From assembly GCA_964036155.1 (NCBI GenBank), contig OZ038422.1, forward strand, positions 53,529,201 to 53,593,200: a stretch of DNA of 64,000 bases, read 5' to 3'. Below the pieces are notes generated by a model. The model made no database searches, was not told the DNA's origin, and worked only from the letters and a program-made list of their open reading frames with translations. The number at the start of each line of letters is the position of its first letter. Within the stretch, counting starts at the first letter, position 1. Below, piece after piece: positions 1 through 12,811 of the stretch. The stretch is from Diploscapter coronatus (Eukaryota; Nematoda; Chromadorea; Rhabditida; Rhabditidae). The position numbers and the translations under genes were made by a program.

Positions 1-1410
1 CACAATATGAAACAAAAGATTATAACGTTTTTGAAGACAACTGAAAACATCACCTTTCTTCATAGTCTAATCTTTTACGCAATGATAATTTTTATGTACT
101 CTAGTCTGCCAAAATATTTTTCTACCGTCACGATATAATCCAAGATTGCATAGAATATGTAAAAAAAAATAGCTCATAGTTCCAATTTTCAGGTTCGGAC
201 GAAAATAGACAAATGTGTACTTGCAGTATTATCGTATTTCATATTTTCCCTAATTCATCGCTCATCAAAGCTATATTCATTTTGTAATTTAAATTGAAGA
301 ATTTGACAAATCCATTTCACTAAATCCACCACAAATAATTCACTACAATTCTCTACTGAATTGTATTCCCACTTTGGCCTCCCTCACTCAGTTTGTGCTT
401 TGTTTTATTTGAATTTGAATTTCCTTGCTTTTCGTTTTTTGTGGTATTATTTCCCAGGCCTTTATAGGCCGCATATTTATGTGCATTTTCGTAGAGTAAA
501 TCAATTATTTGTTATATTTGTTTGAATATAAAATCATTCTATTTATTTCCAACGTTTATTCGTGCAGCCAAAAGGGAGCAAAATAGGGGATGGGAGATAA
601 CGAGAGAAAGTACCGTATTTGAGATGGGCTGGGAGGCGAGATAAAGGGCCAAAAGATCCGAATTCTAATAGTAAGGCAGGCAGAAGAACTCGTCCAGAAT
701 TGCAGTTTCCTGAAGAAAGTGAAATCATAAAATAACATAGAAAATGCTTCATATTTCGAGCAACTATTTCAAGGTTCTAAAGAAAAAAAGCTCTCATGAA
801 AATGAAGTCCAAAGAACTTCCATCAAACTAGACTAGATTTTTTGGAGAATTTCATGATGACAGCTTACATAATAAATAAAGTGAAGTCTATCATTAGTTT
901 AGTTTAAAAGATTTAAAGATACAGTGCAATGTCACATGAAATTTTCCATATTGCATCATGTCATTATGTTTGCACAACCTTTCCCCTTTTTCTGTCAGAA
1001 CGGCCCACTCAAATTCCAATACTGGAATACAACGATGAGATTTGTTCTGCTCATTCCTGAGAACGGCAGTCCCATTTTCAGCCCTCTACCCAATTATTCT
1101 TAGTCCCCTTTTGGTTTCGGTCGAATGCTTCACTTTTGAAATTCGGGTAAAAATCAGAGCCGATCTCAGAAATGCACTCAGCGAATTTTCGGTTCAGCAA
1201 ACCAGAGAAACAGCAAAATAAGCAATGCGTGACAAATTCAATCTTTCTCAAAGCATTTTTAGAAAAATTTGGGAGAAAATGGATTGTTTTCGGTGTATAA
1301 ACTTTGATACAGGTATTCGTAATTTGAAAAAGTGCGAAAAGTATCCCTTCATATTCCCGACTCTCAAATAGAAGATTATCATACAAACAGTGAATGATGC
1401 AGCAATTTCA
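1..1410. other. Region without a supportable gene
   Basis: AT-rich sequence. A 102-codon minus-strand open frame (1078-1386) and shorter frames exist, but none shows a signal peptide, a known motif or a splice partner that keeps phase. It may contain the 3' untranslated region of the minus-strand gene that ends at 1411. Confidence 0.5.
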
Positions 1411-2999
1411 TTAATCACGGAAGAATCGCACCTCCGTAGGAATCTGGTATTCCTCGTCCATCTCATACTCCTCTGCCACTGTCTTGATGTCCTGCCTCTC
1501 CTCATTGTCAATCTGTTCCACCGCAGTCTTCTTTCTCTTTCCGTTCTTCTTCCATCTCTCGTTTCTGCGCTCCTCTCCATTCGGCCTTTTCGGTCCGTAT
1601 GCTTTGATTCGCGAACTCCTCTGAGATAACAACTATAGATAGTTTAACTTAGAAGACCATTTAAAAAGGTTAGATAATGCTAAATATTTTTTATGAACAA
1701 ACCTTTTTCAGATAATTTCCTAGATGAAATTTTATGCAAAAATCATAAACTTCAAAAATTTTCCTACATGAACAGGGAATTTCTTCTGGATCGTCTCGCG
1801 CAGCCCAGTCATTGCCACTGTACTAGCCTTGGAACGACGCACGCGACGGCGGCGATCGTTCTGAAAATTTAAGTCTTTTTTCTTAACTTACTAAAAAGTG
1901 AAGTTCAACTTCAAATTTCTTTAATGGATATTTCGTAAAGTCCAGCCGTTTGAAGCTTTATACATGTCTATGCTTTGTGAAGTTTGATTTTTTGTCGAAC
2001 AATTCCATAGACAAACGAATATTCCCTTTCTGAAATGGAATAGGCTGTACTTCGTTGAATAATTCAAGAGAGCATTTCGCAAACAATCTTGATTGGCAAT
2101 CTATCTCTGTCTATCGCATATGCAGACTTTACTCTGTTCCAAAATAACTTCCTATTTGCAATTAATACTTGATTTCTTTGACTGGGTGTTGTAACAATGA
2201 ACTCATAGACTAATAACATAAACTCATGAGCCTAAGTAAGATTCTGTGATATAATATCGAGGCATTAAAATAGGGGATATCTCTAATCCGGCTTTCTTTC
2301 GTTCGAAATATGAATTCCTAGAATTTGGATTGAATAAGGGCATAATTGATCCTCTAATATATTTCTTCATTTTAATCTGTGTGGGATAATCTCCCTCTGC
2401 TAAATCTGCAACGATCCCTGCACTGCTTCTTGTTCTCCTTCGACAGAGAATCAGACTCACCTGTCCATCAGTCGAGCCAACGAAGTAATATTCCGAAGAG
2501 GGGAGTGGAACCAAATCGGGGAATTTCGAGGGCGGCATGAAGTACGAGCAGAATGGCATCGAAATCTGGACAGAACTATCTGAAAATAAAATAATTGTCA
2601 TGTTCTGAAAGCCTGAAAAATGATCCAATACGAAAGGTCGATTAGATGAAACTGAACATTACACATGACTAAACAATATTTTTCTTAATTGCGACTCTTC
2701 GTTAAAGCAATCAACGCTTTAGGCAAATCTTCATGATAAATCTAACCACCAAAGCTGTTAGAGGCGAAATTGACACATCGGGTGCCCCGCTTTGGTCTCG
2801 CGTTGATGTACATCTGGTAGACGTGCTCCACAGACTCGGGCTCGGGCTCGGGTTCATCGACAGCAGCAGAAGAGGAAGCCGATGCAGATTCGACAGAATC
2901 CATCACCTGAGGCAGCGGCACGAGAGTCGACGACTTTATCGATTTGGAGGAGTCAAAGACCGAGGAGGTATCGTTTGTCATTCTGTATTTGGATTTCAA
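1411..2999 (-). CDS. Unclassified basic protein, four exons
   Basis: I do not recognise the family. Four exons join in phase on the minus strand: 2999-2750, 2579-2461, 1860-1768 and 1620-1411, giving about 223 residues. The first part is Ser- and Glu/Pro-rich (a run of EPEPEPE). The middle contains SSEYYFVGSTDGQ. The end is very basic, with NDRRRRVRRSK at the start of exon 3 and KNGKRKKTAVEQ in exon 4, then acidic before the terminal RFFRD. No signal peptide or membrane segment is visible, so a nuclear or cytoplasmic protein is likely by inference. Just inside the first Met lies an acceptor-like AAATACAG followed by ATGACAAACG, so translation may really start at 2981 on a trans-spliced message. 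The donor after DGQ (CAG|GTGAGT) is strong. Confidence 0.6.
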
Positions 3000-3535
3000 A
3001 AAAGTTGGAAGGAAGCTGATCTCGCAAAAGTTTCCAGAATCGATCTCAACTCTAGCAAGTTTGAGTTGATTTAGAGCAGAGTTGAGTTCTCACTACCCTG
3101 ATCGTGGGCTCTTTTTCAATTCATTTCAACTCACTTTTCCGACCAGAAATGTTCTCTTTCTTTCATCCTGATGATGTCAGTTAATGAGGAGTTCATTTCA
3201 TTCAAAATTCATATCTTTCGATTTGCTAATTTTGTTCGAGCTTGCTAATATTGCAAAAACTTGATATTCTTCATGTGGCATGATATGATATACTGTCTAC
3301 GTCAAACTGAAACCTCTTCTATGCAATTATATGATCTCCTGACTATCACTGATAAACGCCTATCATTATCTGTAAAAACGTCGTATCTGAAGTTTATTAA
3401 TTTTCTAACTTTCTCATGATCAAAGTCGTCTAACCGACAATTATTCTCTTGCAAAAGAATTCAATTTCGAACATTAAAAACTAGAAAGAAGGGGTTTGAT
3501 ACATTTTATTGCGAAATCTTTTTAAACAAACATGT

Positions 3536-5956
3536 TCAAATTGTTCTGAAAGTAAGATTCACTCTGAGCTGATTGTAGCTGACAAATCCTCTTAGAATCA
3601 TGGTGTTGTTTTGTGAGGTAAATACCTGCGAAGTTGGGCAGCACAGACTAAAAATTCGTGCTTTCAATTTATTTTCTAAAAATGTTTACCTGAACCCAAC
3701 AAGATCGAATCTGCCCGTGTTTATTTCGATACCTCTCCAGGGGCACTGTTTCACACAGGCAATTGAGTCGAGTGACAAACTCATCGTTACCTTCTTTCCT
3801 TCTGGGGCCTTCAAATAAACTTTGGAGAACATATTTCATAGTTCAGGAGATTAGTCGAATTCTTCCCAAAATTGTCAAAATTAGATAATTCAAACCCTTA
3901 TAATCCAGTAGCAATTCTGCGCAGGTTCTTTGACATCGTAATTAGTCGGATCTCCTATCGCAATAGTGAGATTCTGTTCAGTTTCAGTCGCCTGAAAATG
4001 GTCACTTTTAAATTCTTTATAGCTCCAGCTACATCGATAGTCTTTCCATTGCATCCCTGAGCATCTCCTTTAGTCAATTCTTCGCAATGATCCCCTGAAA
4101 ACGTCAAATTTTGAAGACCGTCATATTGCTATCTTGCCTGAGAAATAATGCGGACATTTGCATTTTTGGCAGTTTCGTGGATCAGTAAATCCATAATTCT
4201 GACAGTTTTGCTTTGTCTGGCAAATATCTAAAAGTCATCACTTCTAAAGATTATATTAAAAATTCAATTTGTTTTAAATCAGCAGTCTCTTCACCTGAAC
4301 AGTTGTAGAGTTGATTGACCATAATCACATCAGAGAACGCGGGCTGATCTCTCTGACCCATTGTGTCTTGGAAAAGTGGATTTCGAGCGATAATGGTCGG
4401 TTTTGAGGGATCAATCGCAAATGCATCTAATGATCAGAGTTTCGAAATTGAAATCTTGTGAAAACCCACTCGACTGATACTGCATTACTAAATCGCTCAG
4501 AATAAGCCACTTTTAGAAGAAAGAATAGGGTTTCTTACCAGACCCGAGATCGTATGGCCTTCCGAAGTGAGTTTCACTTTCAGGAGTCATTTTCACGAAA
4601 TTGTATTGTTGAGCAGGAGGGATATTTGACAGAACTATTTGAATGTAGTCATCTCTGTCATAGCGGCTTTGGGTGTGATAGAAGCATGAAAATTAGGTGA
4701 TCAACAAAAGTGATCAGAAAATAAAACTCAACTAACGCGTGCGCGATTTCATGGGTCGTTGTCCCTAGACCGAGGCAACCATAGCCAAGCGATACCTGGA
4801 GTTTCAGTTGTAATAAAAAATCAGTAAGAGTCACATTTACGTCTTGCTTCGGCCACATGTACTGTTTTCCGACATAACTCCAGCATCCGCTTCCAGAATA
4901 AAAGTGCAGCTTATTTTGCCCATTTGGATTTTCTTGGAAGTTCAGACAGGTGTTTTCATGCCAGAATTCAATCGCCTTACGTATGCTCGCAACGCTTGAA
5001 GGGTCTGAAAAATCATTCTAATTTCTAAACGCACTGTGTTTCGATCAAGACTGATTCAGTATAAGCCCTGAAGAATTTTGAAACCGGTTTTAGGACGGAA
5101 TAGACCAGAAAGCCTAAATGATTAAAACATGGTTCTAAATTTCCCCAACAACTTTGTTGCCGATCAGGGTTTTGAAAGACTGGAACAAGTTTCATGCTTC
5201 TCAAAAACTCGAATTTTGATGATTTATTGACGAAGGCTAGAATAGACGAGCAAACCCAGAGCCTTGTCAAATTCATAGTAGATCGGAGTGTTCTTGTCCC
5301 AGTAGTATTTCGAATCTGTCGTTGCTGATCTTCGCGCTCGTGAAGTTGAACCTGGAAATTATAGATTTCATGAAGATCGACCTTTTATTTTACCTCCAGC
5401 AATAGCTTTGGCTTGTTCGATATTCAGAGCCATGTCAGTTTGGAAAAGAAGATCAGCTACTTTTGCATTGAGTTCTTGAAGTCCTTTCGTCTCATTCTTA
5501 ACAGGAACAGAGATAGGATTTGGAGAGTTTTGGATGATGGGTATATCGCGCATCTTCTGAAAAGCCGATCGAAATAATTTTGAAATTAAGAAAAGGAGAT
5601 AAAAAAGTGTTCTTCACGAAATCTTGATTGGTTCTCGTTATGTTGAAGGAGAAATTCAAATTCGCATTTACTTTAGCATTATTCTGCTTCTGCTCGTTCA
5701 ATTTTATGTTTTTCAAGATATTCTTTACGGCCTGTCGATTTTCCAAGGAATCATGGCTATCGCCGCGCAGAAAGTTACGCTCAGCCTGAAGAATAACATC
5801 TTTCTGACAGTGAATCTGAATGAAGAGCAACAAACCAAATTTTCATGTTTGCCTAGAATGATCGGAAAGGAAGAGATGAGCAGGAAATAGGGAATGAGCA
5901 TCGTAAAAATGCCGAAAGACTCGAATAACAAGAATTATCAATATTCCAGATCTCAT
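3536..5956 (-). CDS. Astacin-family zinc metalloprotease with EGF-like and CUB domains; zinc motif interrupted by a faulty splice site
   Basis: A secreted NAS-type protease by domain order. A short hydrophobic start (MRSGILIILVIR, ATG at 5956 directly behind a TATTTATAG acceptor) leads to a propeptide ending in the basic site RARR. The catalytic domain (5300-4370) includes CLNFQENPNGQNK, GCWSYVGKQYM, the zinc motif start HEIAHAL, SRYDRDDYIQI and the Met-turn SVMQY. An EGF-like exon (CQTKQNCQNYGF...CKCPHYFSG) and a CUB domain ending VNLTFRTI follow. Exons join in phase except between HEIAHAL and FYHTQSRYDRD. There the expected AG acceptor reads TTTTCATGCTTC, and the canonical AGs nearby would delete the third zinc-binding His. 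The gene may therefore be inactive, use an unusual acceptor, or carry a sequence error. One intron after the EGF exon appears to use a GC donor (GCAAGA). Confidence 0.82.
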
Positions 5957-6142
5957 GCTATAAATACCAGCCAGAACTTTTCCAAAGATTATGGATTCCA
6001 TCGAAAACAAATCTCTGCAGAAAATAGAAATCGTAAAATTGGCATCGAATTTGAATACAATTCACTTCGTTTTCGGATTCGGATTTGCAAATGCCTCATT
6101 TCCAATTGATCCTCTCTGCGAGAATAGCCGTTCAATTTTGCC

Positions 6143-8704
6143 ATGGCTGACAATAACAAAAAGCCCGATGGGTGAGATGCAGAAGCTGTCAATAATAACC
6201 GAACATGGATTACTGCCAAAACAAGATCACGGATTACTTTTCAGTGATCAAACGATCAGAGCTTCATTATGCGATTTGAGCATGATGGTGTTCTGCTACT
6301 GAAGCATCCACTTCTTGACTCTAAAAAATGAAGATCTATCGAGGAAAATTGATGATGATACCATTTCAGAAAACCGAGCGAGCCAAGTTCGATAAGCGTC
6401 AGCATCGAGGAACTCTTCAGGAATGTAAGCATGGAATCTTTTCGCTAACATCGAAACAATGTTAGCGGGAGTCACGACGCGATGAAAAATGGGCTGGAAC
6501 GCGTTTTTCTTGTGTTATCGCGTAATTGCAAATCGATTTTCACACTGCAGGATCAGCAACCGAACGCGTCTACATCGAGTCAATCAGTGCAGGGCGAAGT
6601 GAGGAGAAGGAAAGGGAATGGGCAGAGCAGAGTCGATGCTGAAATGTGCGTGGAATGGGTTGAATTGGAAATTCGTGAACTTCAATTGGTTCATGACAAA
6701 TTCGGCATCGAAAATTTCGAAGATGAACTTCATGTATTTCTGTTTTGAATTAGCCAAATTATTACTTTAGAATTTTACCAGAAATTAAAAAAAAAATCAC
6801 AAAAAGCATCAATTTTGCTAAAGAATTCAACACTCCGACATCGATTTTCAGCAAGTTGACGGGCTACATTTCGGAAGGCGGGCCGCTTCGAGTGGACATT
6901 TTGAGTCTGCAGCAAGGCGCCAACAGAAACGTGGCAGCCGAAAGACCGCTCGAAGAAAGATCCGTCAATGCACCTGAAAGGAAACAGATTTCCGATCCTA
7001 ATGTCAGGTAAATGGAATGAGATTTCTGAAAATGCTCTGAATTGAATGAAAGTCTACAAGTTACCATGATCTCCATTGATAGAATTCTTTCTGAATGACA
7101 CTATGAATTCAAGAAGAGCGCAAGCTTGCAAGAAAGCAACACCAATTGCTGCACAACGGTGGTAGAAGAAAAATTGGAATACCTGTAGTGCGATGTAGTT
7201 ACAGTTGAATTTTCGTATTTGTGGTTGCAAGTTTTAGAAAAAAAAATGCAAATGTGAAAGATAATATTGCTATCTTTTACATTTTCATAAAGAATCTTTT
7301 CCAGAACGAGTAATCTCCCAGCGACGCACTCGTCCGTGCTGGTGCCTCAAAGTCCTGGCGGGGCGGCAGTAACCATTCGGCAGTGGACCAGCTCTATCGT
7401 ATCTAGTTCCTCCTACAAACTCTGCAGGAGCGACTCCAACAACTCCCTCGCCAGGTTGGTTGTTTTGTCACGATTTAAGTCTTGATTTTGTAATGCCATC
7501 AGCTTGTAAACGCATTATAATGTGTTCTAAATTTCAGCAGTAGCAAAACCGTTACACAGACAGATAGACAAGTAAAAATAACAGCACACAAGGAAAAGGA
7601 ATGGCGATATTCAATCGTGGATGAAATCAAACACATCGATAAAAATAATATAGAAAATTTAGCGTACAGAAGAGTTCGATTGGTTATTTTGCAAGCATAA
7701 ATCCTCAAACCATGAGGAATATAATGAGTAATGATAGGAAGAAAAGTATTTCTTGATACTATTTCGGATGGCTTGAGGACTTGTGGTTTCCAAATTGTTT
7801 ACTTTTTCTGAAAAATTGCTCATTTTTGCAGATCTGGATTGAGCATGCGCAGTCGCCACAGACGAAAGGACGACCTGTCGATAGAGAGAGTGCAGAGTGT
7901 GGTCGGTAATGTGTGGACTTTCCTCCAGGAACATCCGGTTTGATTATTGTCTACACTACCTTCAATTGATTCGCCTCCTTTCAGATGCTCTCCAAAGGCA
8001 TATTGGTGGTGCTTGGTGTTTACATGATTCTGTGTATGTTGGAGACCATCTTGCCTAAACTCGCCGAAGTCGCTGTCAGGTGAGAAGATATGGCCGAAGA
8101 AAATGAACTGTTGACAGATTCCATTCGGCAAATAACTCTTCTAATATCTGCATGTGTGGAATTTAATATTTTTCTAAAGTTTTCGAATGATTGGTGCAAT
8201 CGATATTTTTTATAAATCAACGAAAAATTTGATTTATTCTTTACCAAAAATGCACGAACTTCACCTTTAAGATGCATTTACCCGTGCGTTCGCTACGTGA
8301 CAATCTCCCTGGAGCAATGGTGCAAGTACATGCATCGGATGTTCATGAAGGCCGATGAATTTTCTCAGGTCTGTCAATCTGTATTCTATCGTTTCATATT
8401 TCGTCCAGTTCTTATTTCAGGCGACTTACTGCGACTTCGCCCGTCGTTGGTGCAAGCGATTCCACCTCATGTGCGACTCTCAGTGTTCATTCCTCGATCA
8501 GGTCGATTCTTCTTTCACTTCACTTCATTTTTTCCTGTTATCTAGATTCGTATTTTCAATTTTTGCGTAACTGATCATGATTTTACATGGCTTGCTAAAA
8601 ATTTCTATGAGCCTGATTTGAAAATAGCAAAAAAAAAAACGCTTGCATACTTTATTCTCGAGAATACCTTACAGGCATATGCTCGAGCCCGCGCAGATTC
8701 GTAA
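6143..8704 (+). CDS. Unclassified membrane protein with a disordered N-terminal half
   Basis: I do not recognise the family. Exons join in phase from ATG at 6143 (GCCATGG context) through 6370-6424, 6551-6645, 6852-7010, 7306-7455, 7832-7938, 7985-8080, 8273-8369, 8422-8500 to a final exon ending in TAA at 8704. These give roughly 280 residues. The first 190 or so are Ser/Gln/Arg-rich without clear structure (KKPDGKPSEPSSIS, RRRKGNGQSR, TSNLPATHSSVL). A hydrophobic segment follows (GILVVLGVYMILCMLET). The remaining tail is rich in Cys, Trp and aromatic residues (RCIYPCVRYVTISLEQW, CDFARRWCKRFHLMCDS). There is no N-terminal signal peptide, so a type II or tail-anchored topology is plausible. 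It is divergently placed against the minus-strand astacin, with under 200 bases between the two starts. Confidence 0.68.
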
Positions 8705-8926
8705 TCCCCTTTTCCCACAGCTCTGCCTGTTGTCTCATTCCTCTGTCTTCATCTATTCTGCTTGCAGCCATTCCCCGTTTGATATTAATCAAATCGATTC
8801 GTCCATTTCTCCCGAATCTCCTTTCTCCTTTCTCGAATGCACCAAATGCACATATGACACGGATTCTCAATAAATACACCCACTATGAGTTTTTCAAAAT
8901 CAGATCCTTAATTATAGGAATGGTCT

Positions 8927-9062
8927 ATCTTTACCTGTAACTTGGGTAAAAGTAAATATCAGCCGGTAAAACTCTACCAATATACTTTTTAGCTAAGAGG
9001 AATTTTTAAGACCAAATTTGGTCAGTTTGGCAATTAACACTTCTGAGTCTTTCCTTGTTAGA
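8927..9062. repeat. Half copy of a palindromic MITE-like element
   Basis: This stretch matches the right half of the palindromic element at 12812-13040. Shared words include TTTACCTGTAA, GGGTAAAAGT, ATCAGCCGGTAAAA and AATTAACACTTC. The rest of the intergenic stretch 8705-9316 shows nothing else I can support. Confidence 0.7.
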
Positions 9063-9316
9063 AACTTTCCATTCAAGGATTAGTTTATTCACTTTGTATT
9101 CGGTGTTTTTCTACCTTTTTTGTTATTCATTTTTGTTATTAGTAAGTTACGTTTTCATTAGTTTTATCTATATTTTATCTTCATATGCGCGATTTTGAAC
9201 ATTCTTGATATGGAGGATGTACGCAGTTTTATGGGTAGATCTACCGAATATTATAGTCAAACTAGTTTATTATATATCTGAGCATATACACAGCTAGCTG
9301 ACATCAACAGACTGAC

Positions 9317-12300
9317 TTAAGGGATGAAAGCATGAGGTTCAATTAATGCAAGAGAGAGAGAAACCAAAAGAAGCAAAAGGATAAAACGACTGTCGTTGAC
9401 GAAATTATCAGCTCCCGTTGGCGGCAAAGGGTTCCATTCGAAGGGACAGTAGTCGGGTCCATTGGGTGGCTCAGCTGGATGACCGCGCACCAGCAATCTG
9501 CATCTGAATTCGTGCAGTCGAGGCCAAGCCATGTCTGGACTCGTTGTCTGCTTCGGGTCTGACCACAGTCGTTCAGCCACTGCAGAGGCGCGAGGCCTGA
9601 ACAAGACCGAGTAGCTATTATTCGTGCAGAAGGATAAGTCATTTCTACCATAAACGAGGAATCAGATTGGTACCATCAACAAATTCTCCCCATATGGCTG
9701 CCTCTCCTCCCAATACACGATCCTAAATATCGGCGTATTTCTAATTTCCCAAATTTTTTCTTTACTTTTTCTTCCTGCGTCCCAGTAAAATTCTGCGGAT
9801 CACATTGATAGTAGCCGACCTTATTGGATTAATGTGAGAATTTTTCCGTTAAAAAGCATTTACAAATGCACAATCGCTTTAATGACAGGGACAAGTCCGC
9901 AGTGCATTTTCAAGAAACACCAATTCCTGTACCATCGCGATTGTGCAGTTTTATTAAGGGAAGAATTCTCACAGAATCATTTCTAGCGGCTTCTTTCCAA
10001 TCTGCTCCATACGTGATGTAGTTTAAATACCTGAAAATTAATGAGGTTTTAGCAAAATAAAATGAAAATTTAGTATCATGTCAAAACGGCGAAAATAACT
10101 GGCGAATTTTTTGTGAAGCGATTGCAAAAAAAATGCGTCACACAAAAATGGACACAACTTTTGATCGGATACACCATTTTCGAAGATCTAAAAACACTTT
10201 ACTCCGTTTAATCGCTTCGATCACACTGATATTAAATTTTCCCATAATTATCAATTCCGCAAATTCATTTGGCATTTCTAATTATGATACGTGAAATTTT
10301 GAAATATTTTCTTTTAGGAAATCATCATTTTATTCTTTCCTAAATTCACTAGAAACCTTACCAGCAACTTGATAGAATAGCATTGTGTCCAGCTTTTATA
10401 ACCGACGTCATTTCCTTCATCACTTCGTCGACAGCGCCTCCCTTCCAAACATGGGCTATAGTTCCTGCGACCGGGACATTCTGGTCCAGCACTTCTTGCC
10501 AAACGATCTTCTTCGTATTCGGACGCGCTTTGTCGATCATTTGGAACATTCTGAACATGCCAATTATCATTTATCATCGTTAACCAAAATGTTTCCTAGA
10601 TTACTGCATTCTTTTCTTCTACAAATTTACGCACGCATTCTGTAAAATCGCATTGAAAAAAGTTTTATGTTACCTTTTTTTATATAAATTTTATCAGCTT
10701 TTTATTTTCGACCAAATTAACTCGTTTTTATAAACGACCTCTTTCGAGTTATGAATGCATTCTAACTCTTCTATCAGTCTTGCTTACTTCTGCCAATAGT
10801 AATTGAGCAGCTTCGCAGTGTCATTTCCAAGTCCAAGTCCGGTCATTCTCTGTCTCACTTGAGGATTGTTATACCAGCAATTCTTCATATCGTCAAGCAC
10901 TTCATCTCCTAAATTCGGAAATCGTATTCGAGTCTGAAACTTATGAAAAGTTTGAGTAAATTCAAAATTTCATTTTTTGTGTTGAATATCCTAATGACTT
11001 GACGGCATATACAATGCTAATATTCTCAATCCATACCTCCAAAGTGCATGTAGTTGTCTTTGAACAGAGCCAGAGCTTCCTGAAAGCCAAAATTATTTAC
11101 TATAGAAGTAACGTAACTTAGATACTGTGAAGAAGTTGTTGAGAATGTCGTAATTTGCTTCGAGCGACGCATCGATGATGTTTGGCAGCTGATTGATTTT
11201 ACCGTTTGTATCGTAGCATAGGCTGAAAATATATTGAATATGTTTTCTTCTTGCATTATTGTGACTCACGAAAGCAAAGTTGGGAACGCATGGCTCCAAG
11301 CTCCAGTATGACCTGGGGTGTCAAATTCGGGAACTGTTCTAATTCCTCTCAGTCTCGCGTAGTCGATTACTTTCTTCATGTCGTCAATCGAATAAGTGTG
11401 GGCAGGAGTGTAGGCGCCCAATAGAGACATGTTTGGATATTTGGCGGAAGTGTACGGGAAGCTCTCGGAGTCAGTCAGATGCCAGTGGAAGACGTTCATC
11501 TTGTTGTGAGCCATCAAGTCGAGATTTTCGAGAAGAACTCCGACTGGCAGGAAGTGACGAGATGAGTCGATCATAACTCCTCTATGCGGGAAACGAGGTC
11601 TGTCTGATACACTCGCTTCTCTGATCACGAACTAAAATATCATAGGAACAATCTTTGCACACCAAAAATTTTGGTGAATAACGCTACGGACCCAAAAATA
11701 TCAGAAATGTCCATTAGACATGAAAATAACGATTTTTTATGGATATGATCATCATTTTAATTTTATTCTTATAACGGTTTTTACGCTAAATTAACAAATG
11801 AGTCTTTTCCTCACAACTGTATTTGAGGTTGAAGTTGTAACTTGAGAATAATGGTAAACTTTCTGTTGAAGTTGCGATCTTGAAGCCTTTACACGAATCT
11901 TACTTTCATTGAATTTTCACAAACCTTGTTAAAAGTTGGCTGGAAGACGAGCTGACTGAAAGTCTCGAGACCTCGCAGAGCTCCCCAAACTTGGTTGGCC
12001 TGTAGGGTGGTCTGTTGAGACGAGCTGCTGACTGTTATCGAGTATGTTTCATCCATTTCCAGTTGTGGGTAGCCATTATCGCAGCCTCCATCAACGCTGA
12101 TCACAAGACTAGTGATTTGTGGGGATCCAGAGTCCTTGTATGTATTCGGGTCGAATCCTGCGAAGGCGATTTTCTGGTATCGGGCCATGGCTTTATCGAT
12201 CACTTCGCACGTTCCAACTTTCGAGGTGAAAGTGAACGTGAGTGGACTGATTGTCAGATTATTGCTGCCATAGTTGATAGTCCAAGGAAGAGGCCAGACT

Positions 12301-12722
12301 CCACCATTAGTCATCAATCCAGGATCGGGTCTTAAACAAAGATGTTTTAAGTCTCGCAACCTCTCCAATCCAGAGCTGGACGAAAGTTTTTTTGCGAGGT
12401 CGGAGGTGAAATTATAGTGTAGCGACTAGTACCATCAGATAAGGCTCCATTTTTAGGACATGGAACCGGGGCCTAACCGTCCCGAAAGCAAAGCTATTTG
12501 CGACTTTCTGTCACTCTTGCAAAAATACTTTGTCTAGCCCTGTTTCCAATACCGCAATTTGGTGAAATAAGGTGTAAGGTGAAGAGAAAAGGGTATAGGA
12601 ACTCCCTCTCGCTTCCCCAAATTCCCCCTTCAAGTTGCGAGATTTCTGAATTACCTTCCATAGTACCAGGCATAGGTCTGTTGAGAGACGAAAAATGCTA
12701 GTAGCAGATGCCGGAGCTGCAT
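9317..12722 (-). CDS. Beta-hexosaminidase (GH20) with hydrophobic C-terminal tail
   Basis: Glycoside hydrolase family 20 enzyme that removes terminal N-acetylhexosamine from glycans. Eleven exons join in phase to about 585 residues. A signal peptide (MQLRHLLLAFFVSQQTYA) comes first, then the N-terminal GH20b-like domain (GLMTNGGVWPLPWTINYG). The TIM barrel has RGVMIDSSRHFLPV, FHWHLTDSESFP, VPEFDTPGHTGAW and the catalytic Asp-Glu pair in YMHFGGDEV, the last formed across an intron. Substrate-binding Trp motifs follow (HVWKGG, AIWGEFVD, AERLWSD). All expected active-site pieces are present. Unusually, the C-terminus runs on after PLPPTGADNF into FILLLLLVSLSLALIEPH, a hydrophobic segment that ends 7 residues later, as in GPI-anchor signals. 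Relationship to C. elegans hex genes is likely but the exact orthologue is not assigned. Confidence 0.93.
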
Positions 12723-12811
12723 GATACACTGCCCTTCGATGGCTCGTTATGCAGCAGAACAAGACGTTTTTAGAATTTTGATCCCTTATCAGTTGGTTTG
12801 ACAGGGAAAGA

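Noticed and set aside
1078..1386. 102-codon minus-strand frame below the basic protein gene
   Set aside because: No signal peptide, motif or phase-matched splice partner; probably 3' untranslated or intergenic sequence.
5989..6302. Overlapping frames on both strands between the two divergent genes
   Set aside because: They overlap the start of the better supported plus-strand gene at 6143 and the promoter of the astacin; no splice or motif support.
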